Shown here: one piece after another, positions 59,145-64,000 of the stretch | How the letters are laid out: each line of letters opens with the position of its first letter | How positions within the stretch are numbered: the first letter of the stretch is position 1 | Assembly (NCBI GenBank): GCA_032622095.1 | Contig: CP136061.1 | Location: 119,732,754-119,796,753 of the forward strand | Direction of reading: 5' to 3' | Length of the DNA stretch: 64,000 nt | Origin: Siphonodentalium dalli | Taxonomy: Eukaryota > Mollusca > Scaphopoda > Gadilida > Siphonodentaliidae | Position numbers and translations under genes: made by a program | The notes under the pieces: model-generated | The model's database searches: none | The model's input: the letters and a program-made list of their open reading frames with translations, nothing else | Told to the model about the DNA's origin: nothing

Positions 59145-59509
59145 CTAGTCAGGGAAGCGGCGGCATGGGATGGGTGGGGTCGTTGTGTATCCCACCAAAA
59201 TTTCATGCCTGACACCAAAATAGGCAGGAATTGTTCTGATAACATAGTTTGGTATTCCAACCGGCACGTTTGTGATGTATAATTTGTCGGTCAAATTTAT
59301 GTACTGAAATGTACAACCTCGTGGGATGTTAGTTGGAAATTTCCAACAGGTGTCACAGTTAAAAGGCTCGTAGTATCGGTTAGAAAATGCAATCCCATGT
59401 GATGTGTGCATATGAAATTTCTCGTACTCAATTCCGCCCGTAAGTTTAATCTGCACGCGGCGTGCCCTTCGTGTACTATAAGTATGAACGTCCACACCAG
59501 GTGATGTGA
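59145..59509 (-). CDS. Unrecognised frame of about 120 codons, doubtful
   Basis: The minus strand is open from just after a stop at about 59509 to the stop at 59145-59147, with no good ATG at its beginning. Composition is protein-like and complex (NRYYEPFNCDTCWKFP, GCTFQYINLTDKLY), containing three cysteines and one N-x-T sequon. It could be the last exon of a secreted or membrane protein gene or a decayed element. I recognise no family. Comparative or transcript data would be needed to keep it. Confidence 0.25.
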
Positions 59510-60510
59510 TTTAGCAGAGATGAGTAGCCCTATATATAACACTGAATACATGCGTCGCGAAAAACAATCATATCGGGTCGATATTCAATTAGTGATTCGT
59601 ATACACGTTACATAAGTTGTTTGTAGACCTTCACCATCCCATCAGTATTCTGTAATTGTTTAGCGATCTAATCGTCGGCGAAGGTAATTTGTTTTGCCTC
59701 GTGGACCAGTCCCGTATCAACAAGGACTATACAATGCATGGTGTTTTCTTTAAAGGCACTCTCAGTGTGTAAATGTGCAAAACAATAATATGTAAAAACA
59801 CCACCACATTTTATACCCCCAATAATTATAAGATAGCATTATCACACACATATTTATATGAAAGTCCACATACACATGTTCGGGTACACCCCCTGGATGA
59901 TATTCATATTTATATTTATAAATACTTTCTTCTGTGTATTCCCCATATTTGATAAGTATTTGATATGTATTTATATTATTCTTTAATTGTAAATGAGGAC
60001 AATAGTACTCATAAATGGCAAATTAGACGATGAGTTGACAATAATAAATTGAAGAAGAACATGGAGGAATAGATTAACTCTGTTCTTATAGTCATTTAAA
60101 AAAAAAAATTATTGTGACAATAGATATGGTCATACAAAACATAACGTTGATATTACACATGGTAGATTGTATCAATTACAGTTCAGGAATATTGTATAGT
60201 GTAATATTATTTAACTTGTCATTTCCCCCATAATTTTGGGCCCGGGATGGGGAGGGGGACACACCCGACCAATGCTTTATTCACTATTATATATATAATG
60301 AAGTATAATATAAGTTATTGTTCAAGTTGGTATTGTGTATTGCAGATATTTGGAATTCGAAAATTGGATCTCTAATATTAATTATGTTACAGTTTTATAA
60401 TATAGGTGTTTACATGGAGTGTATATATATGGTTGCTTACCAAAAAAACCACTGGCAGGGTGGGTTGACTCGATACGCGGATTTTAGGGTTGGCATTATT
60501 AAATTAAAAT
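59510..60510. other. No gene seen
   Basis: AT-rich sequence with an A-run at 60100-60109 and (TA)n near 60288. No coding or element signals. Confidence 0.4.
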
Positions 60511-60585
60511 AATTCTTTAGGGTTATCCATCTTTATGGGCAATTTGGTCCGAGACCGTCGGTTTGACGGCTTTTCACCAGGCCAT
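60511..60585 (+). mobile_element. TTAA-family (T) tail fragment
   Basis: 'gttatccatctttatgggcaatttggtccgagaccg' is similar to 30588-30630 ('gttatctatcttcatccgcaatttggtccgataccg') and to 29095-29130. Only the distal part of the family is present; it joins the LINE scrap that follows. Confidence 0.55.
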
Positions 60586-60593
60586 ACGGATCA

Positions 60594-60902
60594 TCCATTT
60601 GGAACCCACACTATAAGAAATACAAAAAAGAGAGTCGAACAAGAGGGCACAGTAAAAAATTAAGAAAGGAACTATTCACTAGTACAAGGACAAGCAACAA
60701 TTTTGTGGCGAGAAATACAAATTCATGGAACGGTCTAACGGATATATGCGTCTCGGCAAATACGATCAATGAATTTAAATCAATTCTTAATGACCAATGG
60801 AGAGACAAAGAAAATAAATTCCACTACGATTTCAATGACATGCGCAACACAAATTTGAAATCAAGGACTAACGTATTAGCCACAACAAGCGAAAGCTTAT
60901 AA
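60594..60902 (+). pseudogene. LINE reverse transcriptase C-terminal scrap
   Basis: The frame reads RTRGHSKKLRKELF, then 'FVARNTNSWNGL' and 'NEFKSILNDQW', then a stop at 60900-60902. This is the conserved C-terminal end of non-LTR retrotransposon ORF2 proteins (R.RGHS.KL....., F..R....WN.LP, A.S.N.FK..LD..W). Everything before it is lost; 'IWNPHYKKY' just upstream may still belong to it. Different from the 17-18 kb LINE, which ends in a different way. Confidence 0.75.
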
Positions 60903-61633
60903 GGCTCAAGAATACAGGTAAATACAGGTAAATTATCTACCCACCCACAAGCATAATTGCCCTTGCCATTCTAGATCGAGTCTGGAGTCCCAATGCTACT
61001 GAACTCAAAGTAGTAGGGATGTCGGTAGCCGAGATCGAGGTTTCTTGCAATATGTGCTTCAGGGTCCAGGCAGGGGGGTCGAAACCTGCATGGTCAGGGT
61101 ATTCTGAAAAAATCAGACCTCGGTCAGATACCAAGCTTGTTGGGCTGAAAGGTCTTATTCAAGATTATTTAATAAAGATATCCAAATGCAAAATGCTGAC
61201 TTCACCCCCCCCCCCCAATTACAGCATTTTTCCAGGTACACGTATGTTGTCGTGGGTGCAGCGCACACTGTCAGAAGTGTGGACTTTAATGAATGGCCCA
61301 TGTACACCTCAGTATGTACATGTTAAAGAACGCAACTGGTGTCACCACATGGTTATATAGTTAATCGACCATGGTACATGTATAGCTACATGAACTGCAT
61401 AATATTCAGTAAATTGAAGGCATTCAAAATACTCAAGTCACAGATTTTGTGAATCTGATGAATTGCAGTACAAGCAACTCGCACTATAAATGTAATTATA
61501 CGTTCAAATCATATGCTACATGTATTACAATATATACTGTCAATGATGAGATAACATTATCAGGTAACGGAACATGTATGTGATAGGCTAGGCAGAAAAA
61601 ATGTAGACCTACATGCAGACAATTTTTTAACAG
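60903..61633. other. Probable LINE 3' region and spacer
   Basis: No gene is supported. 'gaatggcccatgtacacctc' and 'gtacatgttaaagaacgcaac' near 61293-61335 are phrases of the kind found in LINE 3' untranslated parts. A C run lies at 61205-61216. The frame 61019-61360 spans this tract and is not convincing. Confidence 0.35.
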
Positions 61634-61777
61634 TTTGATGTCAGAAGTATTGCAATTCACTGGAGATGATGCTTGGCCGTCAACATCTCATGATGTGTCA
61701 GGAGTGTACCAGATAGATGTTTCACAGATAGACTATATTGCAGAAACACCTGTCAAGGCGACAACCAAAAAGAGAAG
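61634..61777 (+). CDS. Candidate internal exon 1 of an unrecognised gene
   Basis: Preceded by a pyrimidine-rich acceptor (aattttttaacag) and followed by a perfect donor (AAG|GTAAGT). One frame is open across all 144 bp, starting at 61635. It reads LMSEVLQFTGDDAWPSTSHD at the beginning and ends in the basic run ATTKKR, with the last codon split AG|G. The composition (acidic, Ser/Thr-rich, then a Lys/Arg cluster) suggests a nuclear protein linker; that is inference only. It fits in phase with the candidate exon at 62593. The preceding exon is not found in this window. No family recognised. Confidence 0.55.
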
Positions 61778-62592
61778 GTAAGTATCAGTTTTCACCCTAG
61801 CTAAATTTGCTATGGTGCTGATAGGGCCTGCTGAATTACAATGATGCTGGTAAGTCAAACTGATTTTGTTAAGAAATTGTATCATTATTTTTTCTTGAAA
61901 CGGGACTGTATATATATATACTTAATCCAGCCGTTTATGGAGCCATCGCCTATTATACTCAACAGAATATAAACAAATGTGCAAATTACACGCATATGCT
62001 CTATGAACGACATATCTAAACAGAATGGTGATTATAATGAAATGAGTTTATGGATCAATTGCCATGCTGTATGCCCATCCTGTCGTAGATTCTATGGAAC
62101 CCACATTTTAACCCTAGTGGAAACCCTGATAGTGACATGTTATCGGCCTCGAATATATATATTCAACTGAGCTGCCCCAGCATGCCAAACACACATGTAA
62201 GCCACACCCATAATAGCTGACTGGTCATTCGACCATGGACTAACTGAGTCTGATGTTGTTTAACTTCGATGATCAAACCAGAGAAGTCACCAGCCTTCTA
62301 TATTTATCCCGTGACTGCTATCATTTCGCTTCTATGTTTGAGTCATGTAGGCTTAAACTTATACAACTATAGCTCAAGTTATATGGCCTTGAATTTACAT
62401 ATACATGTATACCAATAAAATAAGAGGCTAAAAAAGTTCAAGTTAGTGATGTAGGTATCGACAAGTTTCAATATGGGACATTATGGGTCTGAGTGAAACA
62501 CTATACTGGTAACGATGTAAGCGATTATGTTATTCTAAATATTGAAGAGAATATCTATTGAAATTCTTGATATATAATCGTCCCTCTTACAG
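61778..62592 (+). other. Candidate intron
   Basis: Runs from GTAAGT at 61778 to a pyrimidine-rich acceptor (cgtccctcttacag) ending at 62592. It contains only short frames with no known features. Confidence 0.45.
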
Positions 62593-62660
62593 GACTGCAG
62601 CAGTATTATCAGGACTAGAACCTTGGCAGCCACAAATTGCTGAATCTGATCTTGTTGAAT
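62593..62660 (+). CDS. Candidate internal exon 2 of the same gene
   Basis: The acceptor is ctcttacag|G and the donor GAAT|GTGAGT. The 68-bp frame continues in phase from the exon ending at 61777: the split codon AG|G gives Arg, followed by TAAVLSGLEPWQPQIAESDL. Both junction phases and both splice signals agree, which chance would rarely provide. It ends in phase 1, so at least one more exon should follow, outside or in the last 1.3 kb, where I see none. The protein is not recognised. Confidence 0.5.
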
Positions 62661-62986
62661 GTGAGTACATGTATTATTACTGGAGGTGTTCAAATATGAG
62701 TGTCTTATCATGGTTTCTGCTATGGGTTGGGGAAATGGTACCCATATGGCTGCTGGGTTGATCATTTAAGCCAAGTTCTGAATATCTGTGGTAATAGATA
62801 AAGTCAGATTTGAGCTATTGCCATGGCTTGGCATCCATCGTACCATCTGTCAAGCTATCCATCAACAATTTCCATTGACACACCCTACAGCCCACTAAGG
62901 TAACAATGCACGATTTCCAGCAGTTTTGCCAACCTGGGTGGGGGGTACTGTGCTTCAAACAATGATGAGCCATTATCTTTGGCATA
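62661..62986. other. No further exon seen
   Basis: Follows the donor at 62661. 'caccctacag' at 62881-62890 could be an acceptor, but the sequence behind it meets another GT within ten bases and is not convincing. Confidence 0.3.
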
Positions 62987-63161
62987 CAGTAATGCCCTAA
63001 GTAATCGACATCTTAACCAAAGCAGAGTTATGGGTAACGTTTAAGGATTTAGTCAGAAATATGGCTTGTTGCTTGGCAACAAGCCATATTTCCGACTAAA
63101 TCCTGAAAATTTACCCATAATTCTGCTTTGGTTAAGAGGTCGATTACTTAGGGCATTACTG
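62987..63161. mobile_element. Mariner-like hairpin MITE (family M), full copy
   Basis: A 175-bp palindrome, CAGTAATGCCCTAAGTAATC mirrored by GATTACTTAGGGCATTACTG, with TA on both sides (62985-62986, 63162-63163). The arms meet at 'ggcttgttgcttggcaacaagcc'. Lies within the candidate gene's last intron or downstream region. Confidence 0.9.
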
Positions 63162-63315
63162 TAGATCCCATCAAGAATGTTTTAACTTCGACAGAAATTT
63201 TAGGTGTAATAATTTGTCTTTATCTCCTGGGTGACCTCTAGATGGAAACCATCAAACTTCGCCAATTTTATTGAAAAATGTGGCCGCCATCGGCCATCAT
63301 TGATTTTATTTTATA

Positions 63316-64000
63316 CTAGCAGGGTTACCCGGCGTTGCCCAGGTTAATGTATTCTGTGGATATTTGTTGGGAATAGAGAATGCTCTTGCTTAAAGTGTTA
63401 TACGTTTTCTCATAAATTGTATATTCAAATAGCATCACAAAACATTATTATTGCAGTCATGGAATATAAGTAGTGGCTCACCTTATCAATTGTCATTCTG
63501 TTTATCGCGATTAATCCGTTCCACCAATAATGAAGTATTTATTTAATTACAACTGCGTATACATTAGACGTTATAATATGATACATGAACATCATAAACA
63601 CATTAGTTCGATAAAAGATGATAATTGGGTTTTACATATTGAGATGTATCAATCAATCTAGTGGGTTGGACTAAGATCTCGAGGACACATGGCTATCATA
63701 TCTCCATGAAGATACAGATGTTTCAAAGAAATTTTCAGGTGCTCCTCTGTTCATGGTGCTATATATTGGCTAAATATTCTTAGTTTAAACGAAATGTTGC
63801 TGCGCACATATATCAGCTACATGTGCCAGGCACAGAGCGAGATTTTGAGTTGTTTATGTCAGTCGATGAGTCTGTTCTAAAACCCTTCTCAGATGTCCGT
63901 ATGTGTAGGATCCTGAAAAGTCTTGTGCTACTAACTGCATTTTCTTGTATATCAGAAGAAACTATATTTGACTGCACACTGTGACCACTATTTTTGAACA
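63316..64000 (-). mobile_element. Helitron-like non-autonomous element G, cut by the window end
   Basis: On the minus strand it ends with the hairpin CCTGGGCAACGCCGGG, 'taaccctg' and CTAG (63319-63316) followed by T. The rest matches 13655-14306 of element C in inverse orientation with few differences, plus a small insertion near 63645-63675. Its 5' end lies outside the window. Confidence 0.75.

Noticed and set aside
61019-61360. 113-codon frame as the first exon of the candidate gene
   Set aside because: No donor site in a compatible phase, crosses a C homopolymer, and has LINE 3'-region-like phrases.

Overview
This is a eukaryotic, almost certainly invertebrate-animal nuclear window. It is AT-rich, with very sparse coding sequence, splice-like exon borders and dense, nested, mostly non-autonomous transposable elements. 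The element mix fits a marine invertebrate, perhaps a lophotrochozoan such as a mollusc, but I cannot fix the taxon. It comprises a CR1/L2-type LINE with a 3' tail that reads as a 'tagcgcctat' stretch plus an ATT microsatellite, a Mag-like Ty3 element, Helitron-like elements with TCTG microsatellite heads, fold-back elements, and TTAA, TA and CAG..CTG MITEs. No intact host gene is visible. The best host-gene evidence is two phase-compatible candidate exons on the + strand at 61634-61777 and 62593-62660. I saw no tRNA, rRNA or CRISPR array.

Layout. 1-9 kb: mostly unannotatable AT-rich DNA, a 280-bp tandem duplication, a 160-bp repeat present twice, and two Helitron-like elements abutting at 4212/4213. 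9-16 kb: a poly-G-ended MITE, a mariner-like hairpin, a 2.8-kb Helitron-like element full of degenerate tandem units, and a 123-bp hairpin MITE. 17-18.3 kb: a 5'-truncated LINE (minus strand). 19.7-26.7 kb: a decayed ATTTCAACATT array holding a TTAA element that itself holds a second 123-bp MITE, then three separate inverted-repeat elements at 21144-22308, 22679-24268 and 25686-26693. 28-31 kb: a 35-bp minisatellite, the second poly-G MITE and TTAA-family fragments. 31.9-39.6 kb: relics of mutually related inverted repeats and a second abutting pair of Helitron-like elements. 40.0-46.8 kb: a giant fold-back structure with about 2.2-2.5-kb arms and a 42-bp satellite in its core, itself interrupted by a Helitron-like element. 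47.0-49.9 kb: a 2.9-kb TIR element. 50.2-54.5 kb: a complete but decayed Ty3/mdg4-type LTR retrotransposon. 57-64 kb: a repeat with a possible Myb/SANT-like reading frame, a LINE C-terminal scrap, the candidate exons, a mariner-like hairpin and a Helitron-like element cut by the window end.

What is most interesting: seven elements in five or so sequence subfamilies all end in a GC-rich hairpin plus CTAG (CTAC in one) followed by T. Two pairs of them are fused end to start in the same order, and one looks like a mosaic of two others. Three unrelated MITE families share CAG...CTG ends with a 6-7-bp target duplication. The fold-back at 40-47 kb combines near-identical arms with an orientation-switching satellite. 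No element here carries an intact transposase, Rep/helicase or reverse transcriptase, so all mobility would depend on enzymes encoded elsewhere.
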